This document shows positions 17,186 to 25,495 of a stretch of DNA of 64,000 nucleotides, one piece after another (the first letter of the stretch is position 1; each line of letters opens with the position of its first letter). The stretch is taken from NCBI GenBank assembly GCA_024697945.1, contig JAILRU010000101.1, positions 1 through 64,000 of the forward strand, read 5' to 3'. The translations under genes were made by a program, and so were the position numbers. The notes beneath the pieces were generated by a model. It did no database searches and was not told the origin of the DNA. It saw only the letters and a program-made list of their open reading frames with translations. Source of the DNA: Bacteroidaceae bacterium. Its GTDB lineage: Bacteria; Bacteroidota; Bacteroidia; Bacteroidales; Bacteroidaceae.

Positions 17186-18096
17186 ACGGTATCAACCTCA
17201 AGCAGCGTGTGCTTGCCACAATGAAGTCCCGAGACATAGAGGGCAACTTCGAACTCTATGTCACACGCACCCCTGGCTATCTGTGGGCGCTGCTCTTCCG
17301 TCGTCTGCATGTTCATCCCATCGCCGTGACGTTGATGAGCATCGTCATCGGCTCCTCTTCTGCGATTTTCTTTACATACGACGACCTCCGTTACAATATC
17401 ATCGGTATGCTGTTGCTGATATGGGCGAACTGGTATGACTGCGCCGACGGGCAGCTGGCACGTATGACAGGACAGAAGACACTTATTGGCCGTGTGCTCG
17501 ATGGCTTTGGCGGAGAGTTCTGGTTCATCTGCATCTACATTGGCATAGCTATTCGCCTCTATCCCGTTTGGGGCATTAGCATCTTCCTTATAATCCTTTG
17601 GGCAGGCTTCTTCTGCCATTCGCGTCAATGTGGTATCGCCGACTACTACCGAAACATCCATCTATGGGTGACACTGGGTCAGGAAGGTAGTGAACTGGAT
17701 ACCAGCACAGAACAGCTGCAGCGAATGAAGAGTCTCCATTGGAACAAGAAGGAGTGGTTCGAGAAGTTCTACCTCTTCTTCTATGTCAGATATATGCGTA
17801 CTCAGGAACGTCAGACTCCAGAGTTCCAGTTGCTTCGGCCTTTGATAGAAAAGTCGCCAATCGATGCCCCTATCCGTCAGGAGTTCCGCCAGGAAAGCCT
17901 GCCGCTCATGCCGCTTTGCAACATTCTTACTTTTGACACCCGAGTAGGCGTACTCTTCCTCTCTATCTTAGTCGGGCATCCCTGGATATATTTTCTCTTC
18001 GAAATGACTGTGCTCGAAGCCCTGCGTTTCTACACACGCTATCGTCACGAGGCTTTCTGTTTCAAATTAAGAACTAAGAATGAAAAAGAGTCATAA
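17182..18096 (+). CDS. CDP-alcohol phosphotransferase family membrane protein
   Basis: A 304-residue integral membrane protein. The family signature DxxDGxxAR(x8)G(x3)D(x3)D appears as D86 C A D89 G Q L A R94, G103 and D107. The last Asp position (111) is Gly, with Glu112 next to it. These enzymes join a CDP-activated alcohol to a second alcohol with loss of CMP. The final Asp is normally the catalytic base, so activity may be altered or the Glu may replace it. The C-terminus (LRTKNEKES) overlaps the next gene by 17 bases. The adjacent cytidylyltransferase probably makes its CDP-linked substrate. Confidence 0.82.
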   Translation: MNGINLKQRVLATMKSRDIEGNFELYVTRTPGYLWALLFRRLHVHPIAVTLMSIVIGSSSAIFFTYDDLRYNIIGMLLLIWANWYDCADGQLARMTGQKTLIGRVLDGFGGEFWFICIYIGIAIRLYPVWGISIFLIILWAGFFCHSRQCGIADYYRNIHLWVTLGQEGSELDTSTEQLQRMKSLHWNKKEWFEKFYLFFYVRYMRTQERQTPEFQLLRPLIEKSPIDAPIRQEFRQESLPLMPLCNILTFDTRVGVLFLSILVGHPWIYFLFEMTVLEALRFYTRYRHEAFCFKLRTKNEKES

Positions 18097-18793
18097 TATA
18101 GCTTTGATTCTGGCAGGAGGTACAGGCGGACGAATGCATGCTGTGGTGCCTAAGCAGTTTATGGAGATAGACGGCGAATCGGTATTGCTGCACACCCTAA
18201 AAAGTTTTCAAGGGCATCCACTTATCCATGAAATCTACATTGTCTGTATGCCTGAGTGGAATGCTCACGTACTGGGCGAAGCGAAGAAAGGCAAGATTGA
18301 CAAGTTGAAGGGTCTTGTTGAAGCAGGAAAGACCAGCTACGAGTCTGCCTGTAACGGCATCGCTCTTTTGGCGAAGAAGGTGACAGATCCAGAAACAATA
18401 GTCCTCGTCCACGATGCTGTCCGTCCGCTCATCACTCAGGACATCATAAGCCGTAATATTGCCGTCTGTCTGACTCACGGCAATGCCATTACTGCCCTGA
18501 CCAGTCATGAAGCCTACCTTGTGACTGCCGACGGCAATTCAGCCGATAGTTTCATGCCACGCGAAGGCTTGATGCGAGCCCAAACGCCTCATACCTTCCC
18601 ACTTTCTACGCTTTGCAAAATGATGGAACTCGCCAAGGAACGCGGCATCAAGGACTCGCAGTCTATCTTCACCTTGGCTGGTGAGCTTGGCATACTACCT
18701 TTGTACATCGCCCAAGGCGATTTGCGCAACTTCAAAATAACGGAACAGCCCGACATCCTCATCTACCGCGCCCTAAAGACTTTGGAGGAATAA
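18080..18793 (+). CDS. IspD/TarI-like CTP-dependent cytidylyltransferase
   Basis: A 237-residue nucleotidyltransferase with the CTP-binding opening ALILAGGTGGRM, the PKQF lysine, VLVHDAVRPLI and the late motif QTPHTF. It could be 2-C-methyl-erythritol 4-phosphate cytidylyltransferase (IspD, isoprenoid synthesis) or a TarI-type alditol-phosphate cytidylyltransferase. The AGGTGGRMHA... opening and its 17-base overlap with a CDP-alcohol phosphotransferase favour production of a CDP-alditol or CDP-cyclitol used by that enzyme. Family placement is firm; the substrate is not. Confidence 0.82.
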   Translation: MKKSHNIALILAGGTGGRMHAVVPKQFMEIDGESVLLHTLKSFQGHPLIHEIYIVCMPEWNAHVLGEAKKGKIDKLKGLVEAGKTSYESACNGIALLAKKVTDPETIVLVHDAVRPLITQDIISRNIAVCLTHGNAITALTSHEAYLVTADGNSADSFMPREGLMRAQTPHTFPLSTLCKMMELAKERGIKDSQSIFTLAGELGILPLYIAQGDLRNFKITEQPDILIYRALKTLEE

Positions 18794-18838
18794 GGGCAAC
18801 GCCCAGCACACGGAACAAGATAATTTGTGGAAACAGCT

Positions 18839-19345
18839 TTACTCTGCGTATGGAATCTTCACACAGACTTTGCGGACAGGTTGCGGACAGCCATCCACAG
18901 CCATACAGGGCTTGTGAGCATCTGAAGGGTAGAACACTTGATAGCTGTCGGGACTTACAACCACTTGGCGTGCATTATCTGCATCGACATAAAGGATGAA
19001 GTCACCTTCCACGTTGAAATCGCCCTGAGCTTCGTTTGCATGTTCCTTGTCGGCAACAAAGACCACTTCGCTGCCACGTGTCAGCAGCTGCACATCGATA
19101 TATTTCTGGTGCAGTTCATACATGTTCTGCAACTTCGTTTCGTACTCGGCGACATTGGCAAAAGCTCCTTCGCCAATCTCGTTGCGTCCCAAAGGCAATG
19201 CATTCAAGTCTTGTTCCATCAGGAATATAGCAACTGCTTCCCACACCGCAGGATTCCGTTCTATTTGAGCATCCAACTTGCTTAAATCATTGTCCTTGGC
19301 TAATGGCAGCGTGCGCCACAAGGTCTTTACTTCTTTCTCAGTCAT
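18839..19345 (-). CDS. YhcH/YjgK/YiaL family protein
   Basis: A 168-residue cupin-like sugar-metabolism protein related to EbgC and YiaL, proposed to act on free sugars such as sialic acid or galactosides as an anomerase or isomerase. Family features are ELHQKYIDVQLLTRGSE, a second strand VEGDFILYVD, and FYPSDAHKPCMAV with the metal-binding His and the Glu and Asp residues around it. The length is normal. The start codon sits in a short 7-base repeat array just after the stop of the upstream HAD gene, so the two are probably co-transcribed. Confidence 0.88.
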   Translation of the reverse strand: MTEKEVKTLWRTLPLAKDNDLSKLDAQIERNPAVWEAVAIFLMEQDLNALPLGRNEIGEGAFANVAEYETKLQNMYELHQKYIDVQLLTRGSEVVFVADKEHANEAQGDFNVEGDFILYVDADNARQVVVSPDSYQVFYPSDAHKPCMAVDGCPQPVRKVCVKIPYAE

Positions 19346-19362
19346 AATTCATTTTTCATTTA
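19343..19362. repeat. Short 7-base repeat array
   Basis: Minus-strand units aatgaaa, aatgaat, tatgac carry the end of the HAD gene (NEK, stop) and the start of the YhcH gene. Confidence 0.5.
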
Positions 19363-20050
19363 TAGAGCCACGTAGCAGGCAGGCAACTTCCATCATTCCT
19401 GGCAGGACGATATTGGCTCCAGCATCTTTTAGGAGGTGGTCTTCAAGGGGGCCAGTATTAGCGGCAATGGTGAAGATGCCTGCTTTGTGAGCCGCCTCTA
19501 CTCCAAGTGGGGCATTCTCCACTACGATGGCTTCTTCTGCTTTGATGCTTGCTTTCTGCAATCCCATCAGGTATGGCTCTGGGTCAGGCTTTCCGCGCTT
19601 GACATCGAAACCCGTTACCATCAAATCCTCGCGGAAGAAGCCCGGATAATGCTCCTCCAAACGCTCGAGAAGCGAGGTTTGAGCACTACCCGTCACAAGG
19701 ACAATCATGCAACCAAGTTCCTTTGCTGCTGTCAATGCCTCGAAGGCACCTGGCATGGGCATGGGCTCAGGAAGGGTATTGAACACCTCCGACTTTGCGG
19801 CATAGATGCATTCAATTTCCTCCTCTGTTGCATCACGTCCCCAATAACGCTGAGTCAGGATGTTGATGGTACCGCTGCCAGTCCGTCCTTCGTGGAGGTA
19901 GGCTTCGTATGCTGTCATCTCCAGTCCGAACTGCGTCATCGCATGTGACCAGGCATAAGCATGGTTCGGCATACTGTCGAACAGCACGCCGTCCATGTCA
20001 AACAGCACGGCACGTACCTTTAATTCAAAATTATTAAATTCAAAAATCAA
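19349..20050 (-). CDS. HAD phosphatase, beta-phosphoglucomutase-like
   Basis: A 233-residue HAD-IA hydrolase: AVLFDMDGVLFDSMPNH (nucleophile and acid Asp), cap domain, VLVTGSAQTSL, KRGKPDPEPYLMGL and VVENAPLGVEAA. It resembles beta-phosphoglucomutase/sugar-phosphate phosphatases. No ATG precedes motif I in a sensible position. The best start is a TTG at 20050, which adds IFEFNNFELK, ten residues written by a 7-base repeat array. The native start may have been lost when the array arrived. It lies 2 bases beyond the upstream gene's stop. Confidence 0.85.
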   Translation of the reverse strand: MIFEFNNFELKVRAVLFDMDGVLFDSMPNHAYAWSHAMTQFGLEMTAYEAYLHEGRTGSGTINILTQRYWGRDATEEEIECIYAAKSEVFNTLPEPMPMPGAFEALTAAKELGCMIVLVTGSAQTSLLERLEEHYPGFFREDLMVTGFDVKRGKPDPEPYLMGLQKASIKAEEAIVVENAPLGVEAAHKAGIFTIAANTGPLEDHLLKDAGANIVLPGMMEVACLLRGSINEK

Positions 20051-20054
20051 AATT
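20026..20054. repeat. 7-base repeat array at the HAD start
   Basis: Minus-strand units attttga, tttttga, atttaat, aattttga, attaaag encode the first ten residues of the HAD protein. Confidence 0.7.
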
Positions 20055-20430
20055 ATTCCTTTACTTTTTTACCGGAGTTCATGTTGCGTTTCGTTGAGCT
20101 GATGATAGAACCTATCAATTTACGCAGTTCTTGGCAATCAGTCATAATTGACTTAAATTCTTCTTCTGTTATAAAATGAGTGCGATGAATCAATAGAATC
20201 CAATACTTCGTCTCATTTGCTTCCTTCAAGGAAATCGTGAGCTTGTGGATGAAGTCTTCTGTGGATTCTGCCGCTATCGCTTCGCTGGCATTTGCGCCGA
20301 TGGATGTGCCGCTTCGAAGGATTTGTTTGCTCATCACGGTTTCATGACGTTCCTCTCGCATACATTTGTAGAGATTCACGATACGAACCGAGAAATCAAG
20401 AGCTCTCGCGACAAGAGGATTCTCCTCCAT
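20053..20430 (-). CDS. Four-helix bundle protein (23S rRNA intervening-sequence family)
   Basis: A 125-residue all-helical protein. Family features are ARALDFSVRIVNLYK, then LRSGTSIGANASEAIAAES and a helix with SLKEANETKYWILLIHRT. This family is encoded within rRNA intervening sequences or as free-standing genes often found near repeats; its function is unknown, possibly nucleic-acid related. Here it is free-standing, flanked on both sides by 7-base repeat arrays, and is one of few genes that could be linked to repeat activity. Its final GKKVKE, stop runs into the array. Confidence 0.88.
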   Translation of the reverse strand: MEENPLVARALDFSVRIVNLYKCMREERHETVMSKQILRSGTSIGANASEAIAAESTEDFIHKLTISLKEANETKYWILLIHRTHFITEEEFKSIMTDCQELRKLIGSIISSTKRNMNSGKKVKE

Positions 20431-20473
20431 GTCGCGATACTCCTGATTTTATTTATTCATCGTTTCACTCACA

Positions 20474-20530
20474 GCGTAGCTTTAGCTCACGGCGTAACCT
20501 AATTTGAATTTTAAATTTATAAATTTTGAA
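20474..20530. repeat. 7-base repeat array with GC core
   Basis: Core GCGTAGCTTTAGCTCACGGCGTAACC (20474-20499, given here as 20-base-plus region) is followed by ttgaatt, ttaaatt, tataaat, tttgaat units reaching the pgi stop. The core is related to those at 26752 and 35689. Confidence 0.65.
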
Positions 20531-21865
20531 TTAAGCCAGACGTTTGCGAATAGCAAGCGTCTCGGCTTCGTAGCCTGGCTTTCCGAGGAGGGCGAACATG
20601 TTCTTCTTGTAAGCCTCTACGCCGGGTTGGTTAAAGGGATTGACACCGAGGATGAGACCGCTGACGCCACATGCCTTCTCGAAGAAGTAGATGATCTGAC
20701 CGATGTAGTACTCGTTCAAACGAGGCACGATGAGACGCATGTTGGGAACGCCACCATCGACGTGAGCCAGCTGAGTGCCAAGCTCTGCCATCTTGTTCAC
20801 CTCATCCACACGCTTACCAGCCAGGAAGTTCAGGCCGTCGAGATTCTCATCGTCGCTTGGGAAAAGCAGCTTGTGCTCTGTCTCTTCGACGCTGACAACG
20901 GTTTCGAAGATGCTGCGCTCGCCTTCCTGAATCCATTGTCCCATGGAGTGCAGGTCGGTACTGAAGTCAACAGCAGCCGTGAAGATGCCCTTGTTGTCCT
21001 TGCCTTCGCTCTCGCCGTAGAGCTGCTTCCACCATTCGTTCATGTAGTGGAGCTTTGGCTGGAAGTTGACAAGAATCTCAATCTTCTTGCCCTGTGCATA
21101 GAGCGCATTACGAACAGCAGCATATTGCAGGCAGATGTTCTTCTCGAAAGGCACGTCGGCAGATACTGCGGCTTCCATATCGGCAGCACCCTGAACGAGC
21201 TTGGCAATGTCGAAGCCTGCTACTGCGATGGGCAGCAGACCAACGGGAGTGAGGACGCTGAAACGTCCGCCTACATTGTCAGGAATGACGAAGGAAGTGT
21301 AGCCTTCCTTGTCGGCACAAGTACGGGCAGCACCCTTCTTGGCATCGGTAACGGCGACGATAACCTTGCGAGCCATCTCCTTACCGCGCTGCTGCTCACA
21401 TTGCTTCTTCAGCAGACGGAAAGCCAGAGCCGTCTCGGTCGTCGTGCCGCTCTTGGAGATGTTGATGACGCCGAAGCGACGGTCCTTCAGATACTCGGTA
21501 AGTTCGTAAAGGTAGTCCTCGCCAATGTTGTTGCCTGCAAAGAGGATATTGGGATTCTCACCTTTGTTGGTTAGCCACTGAAAGCTGTTTCCAAGCGCCT
21601 CGATAACGGCACGGGCACCGAGATAGGAGCCACCGATGCCAGCCACAACCACTGTGTCGCAGTTGTCGCGAAGGGTCTGGACGCAGCCTTGGAGCTTCGT
21701 CATGAACTCAGCCGTGATACTGCTGGGCAAGTGGAGCCAGCCAAGGAAATCATTACCTGCACATGTTCCGGTCTCGAGAGCCTTCTGTGCCTCCTCTGCC
21801 TTCGGAGCGAAGGCTGCAATCTGCTCCGCACTCAGCAGAGCCTTAGAATAATCAAGTTTAAGCAT
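20531..21865 (-). CDS. pgi: Glucose-6-phosphate isomerase
   Basis: A 444-residue glycolytic enzyme interconverting glucose-6-phosphate and fructose-6-phosphate in the cytosol. Motifs: [20 protein letters not shown] (phosphate binding), [34 protein letters not shown] and [14 protein letters not shown] near the end, which carries the catalytic Lys. It is of the short (about 440-450 residue) class typical for this phylum and Firmicutes. Its leader contains a 7-base repeat array between the promoter and the ATG. Confidence 0.97.
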   Translation of the reverse strand: MLKLDYSKALLSAEQIAAFAPKAEEAQKALETGTCAGNDFLGWLHLPSSITAEFMTKLQGCVQTLRDNCDTVVVAGIGGSYLGARAVIEALGNSFQWLTNKGENPNILFAGNNIGEDYLYELTEYLKDRRFGVINISKSGTTTETALAFRLLKKQCEQQRGKEMARKVIVAVTDAKKGAARTCADKEGYTSFVIPDNVGGRFSVLTPVGLLPIAVAGFDIAKLVQGAADMEAAVSADVPFEKNICLQYAAVRNALYAQGKKIEILVNFQPKLHYMNEWWKQLYGESEGKDNKGIFTAAVDFSTDLHSMGQWIQEGERSIFETVVSVEETEHKLLFPSDDENLDGLNFLAGKRVDEVNKMAELGTQLAHVDGGVPNMRLIVPRLNEYYIGQIIYFFEKACGVSGLILGVNPFNQPGVEAYKKNMFALLGKPGYEAETLAIRKRLA

Positions 21866-21866
21866 C

Positions 21867-21907
21867 TTTTCTATTTACTATTTGACGATTTACTATTTAC
21901 GATTTAT
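21867..21907. repeat. 7-base repeat array in the pgi leader
   Basis: Minus-strand units taaatcg, taaatag, taaatcg, tcaaatag, taaatag. Positions 21873-21893 are identical, base for base and in inverted orientation, to 48609-48629 inside thrA. Confidence 0.85.
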
Positions 21908-21916
21908 TTTCGCGTG

Positions 21917-21948
21917 CAAAGGTACGAATAAGCGAGCACAATACAAAA
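21917..21948 (-). promoter_or_regulatory. Proximal promoter of pgi
   Basis: Minus-strand TTTTG (21948-21944) and TACCTTTG (21924-21917), spaced 19 bases. Transcripts start about 45 bases before the ATG and include the repeat array. Confidence 0.75.
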
Positions 21949-21998
21949 GAAGAACCTAAGTTTTTCTTTTTATTGTCGAGCGGAAGTATTTTCGACGC
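21917..21998. repeat. Promoter-bearing repeat, copy 2
   Basis: Gapless match to 15024-15105. The inner block TACGAATAAGCGAGC (21923-21937) also occurs inverted at 61538-61552 upstream of the ThiE-like gene. Confidence 0.75.
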
Positions 21999-22002
21999 AT
22001 GT

Positions 22003-22010
22003 CAAAGGTA
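22003..22010 (-). promoter_or_regulatory. Distal -7 box upstream of pgi
   Basis: A second TACCTTTG on the minus strand 86 bases upstream of the first. A T/G-poor region replaces the -33 box, so strength is uncertain. Confidence 0.4.
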
Positions 22011-22052
22011 CGACATTTAAATCAAAAACAAAATTAATAAATTCAAAAAACA

Positions 22053-22087
22053 AAAAAGCAGGCTCCTGTTGGGGGAGTCTGCTTTTT
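22053..22087. terminator. Bidirectional terminator between nqrF and pgi
   Basis: A 14-base-pair stem (22053-22066 with 22074-22087, one G-T pair) with A-run on one side and T-run on the other. It ends the nqr transcript 20 bases after the nqrF stop. Confidence 0.9.
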
Positions 22088-22106
22088 GTACATGTGTTGG
22101 AAGGAT

Positions 22107-23396
22107 TTATCCGCCGAAGTTGTCGAAACGAATCATGTCGTCCTCTACTCCGAGTGAGTGCAAGAGGTCGAGCACGGTCTTTGCCATCATTGGAGGTCCA
22201 CAGAGGTAGTACTCGCAGTCTTCGGGTGCCTCGTGTGCCTTGAGGTAGGTGTCGCCCATGACGGGTGCCACGAAGCCCGGAGTATATTTGATGCCTGCTG
22301 CGTCTGCCTTCGGGTCGGGACGGTCCAAAGCCAAGTGGAAGTGGAAGTTGGGGAAATCCTTCTCAAGCTGCAGGAAGTCGTCGAGGAAAGGAATCTCCTC
22401 CAAAGCGCGGGCACCATAGAAGTAGTGCATTGGGCGCTGACGGTCTTCGTCCTTCACTCCGTGACCCTTCAGCATGTGCATGATCTGAGCACGTAGGGGA
22501 GCCATACCTGCACCACCGCCTACCCAAATCATCTCTCTGCCTGAGCCATAGACGGGACGGAACTCTCCGTAAGGACCGCTCATAATCACCTTGTCGCCGG
22601 GCTTCAGAGAGAAGATGTAAGAAGATGCGATTCCCGGGTTGACGTCCATGAAGCCTGGGCCTTGGTCCTTGGGCTTCATCGGAGGTGTGGCGATGCGGAC
22701 ATTGAGCGTGATGATGTCGCCCTCGTCGGGATAGTTCGCCATAGAGTAGGCACGGATGGTCTCCGACGGATTCTTGCACTTGAGCGGGAAGAGTCCGAAC
22801 TTCTCCCAAGCAGGCAAATAGGTGTCGCCGATGAGGGACTTGTCGAAGTCCTTGTCGTAGTCGATGCAATCGAATGCAGGAATCTTGATCTGTGCGTAGG
22901 AGCCGGGTTCGAAGTCCATGTGCTCGCCTGGAGGCAGAGCCACTTTGTACTCCTTGATAAAGGTTGCCACGTTCTTGTTGCCAATCACGGTGCACTCCCA
23001 TTCCTTTACACCCATTACCGAGTCGTCCACCTTGACCTCGAGGTCGCCCTTGACCTTGCATTGGCAACCCAAACGCCAATGGTCCTTGATTTGCTTACGG
23101 GTGAAGTGGCCCTTCTCTGAGTCGAGAATTTCGCCACCACCGGCAGGAACCTGCAGCTTGCATTGTCCGCAGGAGCCTTTACCACCGCAGGCACTGGGCA
23201 AGAAGATGCCCTCCTGGCTCAACGTGCTCAAGAGAGAGCCGCCCTGAGGTACGGAGAGGGTGTCCTTGCCGTTAATCGTTACATTCACATTGCCGCTCGG
23301 AGAGAGGTAAGCCTTCGCAACAAGCAGAATTGTTACCACAATCAGTATGATGCCCAGGAAGACAGCAATACTGGTTAAAACCAAATTCATATCCAT
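22107..23396 (-). CDS. nqrF: Na(+)-translocating NADH-quinone reductase subunit F
   Basis: A 429-residue NADH-oxidising entry subunit. One N-terminal membrane helix, then a 2Fe-2S ferredoxin domain (LPSACGGKGSCGQCK with a fourth Cys in LGCQCKV), an FAD domain with RAYSMANYP and an NADH domain with WVGGGAGMAPLRAQI, ending in DNFGG. Electrons pass from NADH via FAD and 2Fe-2S to the rest of the complex, which pumps Na+. Last gene of the nqrABCDEF operon, followed by a strong terminator. Confidence 0.98.
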   Translation of the reverse strand: MDMNLVLTSIAVFLGIILIVVTILLVAKAYLSPSGNVNVTINGKDTLSVPQGGSLLSTLSQEGIFLPSACGGKGSCGQCKLQVPAGGGEILDSEKGHFTRKQIKDHWRLGCQCKVKGDLEVKVDDSVMGVKEWECTVIGNKNVATFIKEYKVALPPGEHMDFEPGSYAQIKIPAFDCIDYDKDFDKSLIGDTYLPAWEKFGLFPLKCKNPSETIRAYSMANYPDEGDIITLNVRIATPPMKPKDQGPGFMDVNPGIASSYIFSLKPGDKVIMSGPYGEFRPVYGSGREMIWVGGGAGMAPLRAQIMHMLKGHGVKDEDRQRPMHYFYGARALEEIPFLDDFLQLEKDFPNFHFHLALDRPDPKADAAGIKYTPGFVAPVMGDTYLKAHEAPEDCEYYLCGPPMMAKTVLDLLHSLGVEDDMIRFDNFGG

Positions 23397-23415
23397 ATTC
23401 TGTTTCCTCCTATCT

Positions 23416-24042
23416 TTAAATGTTCAAACCTGAGAAGCACATAAAGGCAAGTGCCATCAGACCTACTGTGATGAATGTAATGCCGAGTCCCTGCAAAGGT
23501 TTGGGTACATCGGTGTAAGCCATCTTCTCTCTGATGGCAGCCAGACCTACGATAGCCAGCAACCAACCGATACCGGAGCCAAGAGCGTATGCGATTGCAT
23601 CACCAAAGCCACCGATGAACTGAGCATTGGTAGGCTCCATTGTAACGCGCTGCTGCATGAACAGGCTGGCACCCATGATGGCGCAGTTTACGGCAATCAG
23701 AGGCAGGAAGATGCCGAGAGAGGCATAGAGCGAGGGACTGAAGCGTTCCACTATCATCTCCACCAGCTGAACCATACCGGCAATGACGGCAATGAACAGG
23801 ATGAAGGCGAGGAACGTCAGGTCAACGCCTGCAACAATGGCATCAGGGCCGAGGACGTAAGTCTGCAGAGCATAATCCACAGGCACGGTGACAAGCAGCA
23901 CGAAGGTTACTGCGATGCCAAGGCCGAGAGCTGTCTTCACATTCTTGGATACTGCCAAGTAAGAGCACATACCCAGGAAGAAGGCGAATATCATGTTGTC
24001 CACAAAAATGCTGCGGACAAAGAGACTTATCATGTGATCCAT
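23416..24042 (-). CDS. nqrE: Na(+)-translocating NADH-quinone reductase subunit E
   Basis: A 208-residue, six-helix membrane subunit. [15 protein letters not shown] and [18 protein letters not shown] are signature segments; the Cys residues (in GMCSYL and NCAIMG) sit where NqrD/E coordinate an intramembrane iron centre. It is paralogous to NqrD and lies one base from its stop, in the standard order. Confidence 0.97.
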   Translation of the reverse strand: MDHMISLFVRSIFVDNMIFAFFLGMCSYLAVSKNVKTALGLGIAVTFVLLVTVPVDYALQTYVLGPDAIVAGVDLTFLAFILFIAVIAGMVQLVEMIVERFSPSLYASLGIFLPLIAVNCAIMGASLFMQQRVTMEPTNAQFIGGFGDAIAYALGSGIGWLLAIVGLAAIREKMAYTDVPKPLQGLGITFITVGLMALAFMCFSGLNI

Positions 24043-24043
24043 A

Positions 24044-24673
24044 TTACTTTACCTCCTCTTTATTATAAGCACGATGTGCCCAGATTACACAACCTACGAT
24101 AATCAAACTCATGGCTGGCATCACCATCATGCCATTGTTCTGATAACCTGCGTCATACATGAACTGAGGGATGACGTTGTAGCCGAAGAGTGTGCCGAAG
24201 CCGAAGAGCTCGCGGAAGAAGCCCACGATAATCAGGATGGCAGCATAGCCCAGACCATTGCCGATACCATCGAGGAACGAGGGCCAGGGGCCGTTCTGCA
24301 TGGCGAAAGCTTCGAGGCGGCCCATCAGGATACAGTTCGTGATAATCAAGCCAACATATACGCTCAGCTGGACGCTCACGTCATAGACATATGCCTTGAG
24401 CAGCTGGCTCACGATAGTTACAAGCGCAGCCACAACAACCAACTGCACGATGATACGGATGCGGTTGGGGATGGTCTTGCGCAACAGGGATATAATCACG
24501 TTGGAGAATGCCGTAATGACCGTCACGCTAAGTCCCATCACGATGGCGGGCTTCAGCTGACTGGTGACAGCCAATGCCGAACAGATACCGAGCACCTGTA
24601 CGGCGACGGGGTTGTTCACGTTAAGGGGGTTGGTGAATGCGGCTTTATTCTCGTCAGAAAACAATTTACTCAT
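24044..24673 (-). CDS. nqrD: Na(+)-translocating NADH-quinone reductase subunit D
   Basis: A 209-residue, six-helix membrane subunit, antiparallel partner of NqrE. Cys residues in [11 protein letters not shown] and [16 protein letters not shown] match the conserved iron-binding positions. The length is normal. It is separated from nqrC by 20 bases and from nqrE by 1. Confidence 0.97.
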   Translation of the reverse strand: MSKLFSDENKAAFTNPLNVNNPVAVQVLGICSALAVTSQLKPAIVMGLSVTVITAFSNVIISLLRKTIPNRIRIIVQLVVVAALVTIVSQLLKAYVYDVSVQLSVYVGLIITNCILMGRLEAFAMQNGPWPSFLDGIGNGLGYAAILIIVGFFRELFGFGTLFGYNVIPQFMYDAGYQNNGMMVMPAMSLIIVGCVIWAHRAYNKEEVK

Positions 24674-24693
24674 ATTCTTTTCCTCCTTTTCTT

Positions 24694-25482
24694 TTATTGT
24701 TCAACATCGGTTTGTTCACTCTCTTCAATAGTGCTCTCGAACTCTTCTTCAATTTGCTCAAACTGTTCTTCGATGCGCTCGAACATATCCTTTGCTGTGC
24801 ATCCGGCACCGCCAAGGAATTCCTTGTAAGCAGTCAGACCGTCCTTGACCATTGCAGCCACGCCATTGCTGGTGAGGGTTGCACCAGTGACGCCGTCAAC
24901 TTCGTTCTCAGCCTGAGCAGCACCAGCCTTCACAACAGTGAGAGCCACTTCACCATCAGTACCGAAGATGGGCTTGCCGATGAACTGGTCCTGGAACCAC
25001 TTCTCACTTATGCGGGCACCAAGTCCGGCTGTTTCGCTCTCATGATAGAAGTAAGTGCCGAGCACCTTGTCCTTCGTCTCGCTCACTGCGATGTAACCCC
25101 AAAGGCCGCCCCAAAGGCCACGACCTACGACAGGAATCACGTAAGCAGGTTCGCCTTGAGCCGTTGTGGCTGTGAAGACGTGAAGCTCGCCATTCTTGAT
25201 GAGAGAGCCGTAAGTGGTGTTAAAATTGCCTTCGAAAGGCTTGAGTTCGCCGTCAGCGAAGACATTGTCCTGTACCTTCTCTGCATAGACAGCACCCACG
25301 TCGATGGCTGCCTTGTCGTAGCCGAGGGCGGAGAGAATCTGTCCCTTCGTATCGTTTGCCACATTGGCCTCCTGAGTCTTCTTCAATGCTGAAGCCACGA
25401 AAGCCAGAAGGAAGGCAACGATGATAACCATTACTGCCGCATAGCAGATGGTATAAACATTACTATTAGTATTCAGTTTCAT
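24694..25482 (-). CDS. nqrC: Na(+)-translocating NADH-quinone reductase subunit C, with acidic tail
   Basis: A 262-residue subunit with one N-terminal helix and a periplasmic FMN domain; DGVTGATLTSNGV carries the Thr that ApbE flavinylates. The catalytic domain ends near FLGGAGC. A further 33 residues form a Glu-rich tail (RIEEQFEQIEEEFESTIEES) with seven-residue spacing, encoded partly by a 21-base tandem repeat. I do not expect this tail from textbook NqrC. It may be a coiled-coil or cation-binding extension, or repeat-driven growth. Confidence 0.95.
   Translation of the reverse strand: MKLNTNSNVYTICYAAVMVIIVAFLLAFVASALKKTQEANVANDTKGQILSALGYDKAAIDVGAVYAEKVQDNVFADGELKPFEGNFNTTYGSLIKNGELHVFTATTAQGEPAYVIPVVGRGLWGGLWGYIAVSETKDKVLGTYFYHESETAGLGARISEKWFQDQFIGKPIFGTDGEVALTVVKAGAAQAENEVDGVTGATLTSNGVAAMVKDGLTAYKEFLGGAGCTAKDMFERIEEQFEQIEEEFESTIEESEQTDVEQ
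24736..24784. repeat. 21-base coding tandem repeat in the nqrC tail
   Basis: Unit 24736-24756 (ctcgaactcttcttcaattt g) and unit 24757-24777 differ at five positions; a partial third begins at 24778. Each unit encodes a heptad of the form FExIEEx. Confidence 0.75.
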
Positions 25483-25495
25483 ATCGTCGACCTCC

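Noticed and set aside
20053-20430. Insertion sequence or rRNA intervening element around the four-helix-bundle gene
   Set aside because: No transposase, no rRNA sequence and no terminal inverted repeats; only the repeat arrays flank it.
20504-21574. 356-codon open frame on the plus strand
   Set aside because: Antisense to pgi; starts in a repeat array.
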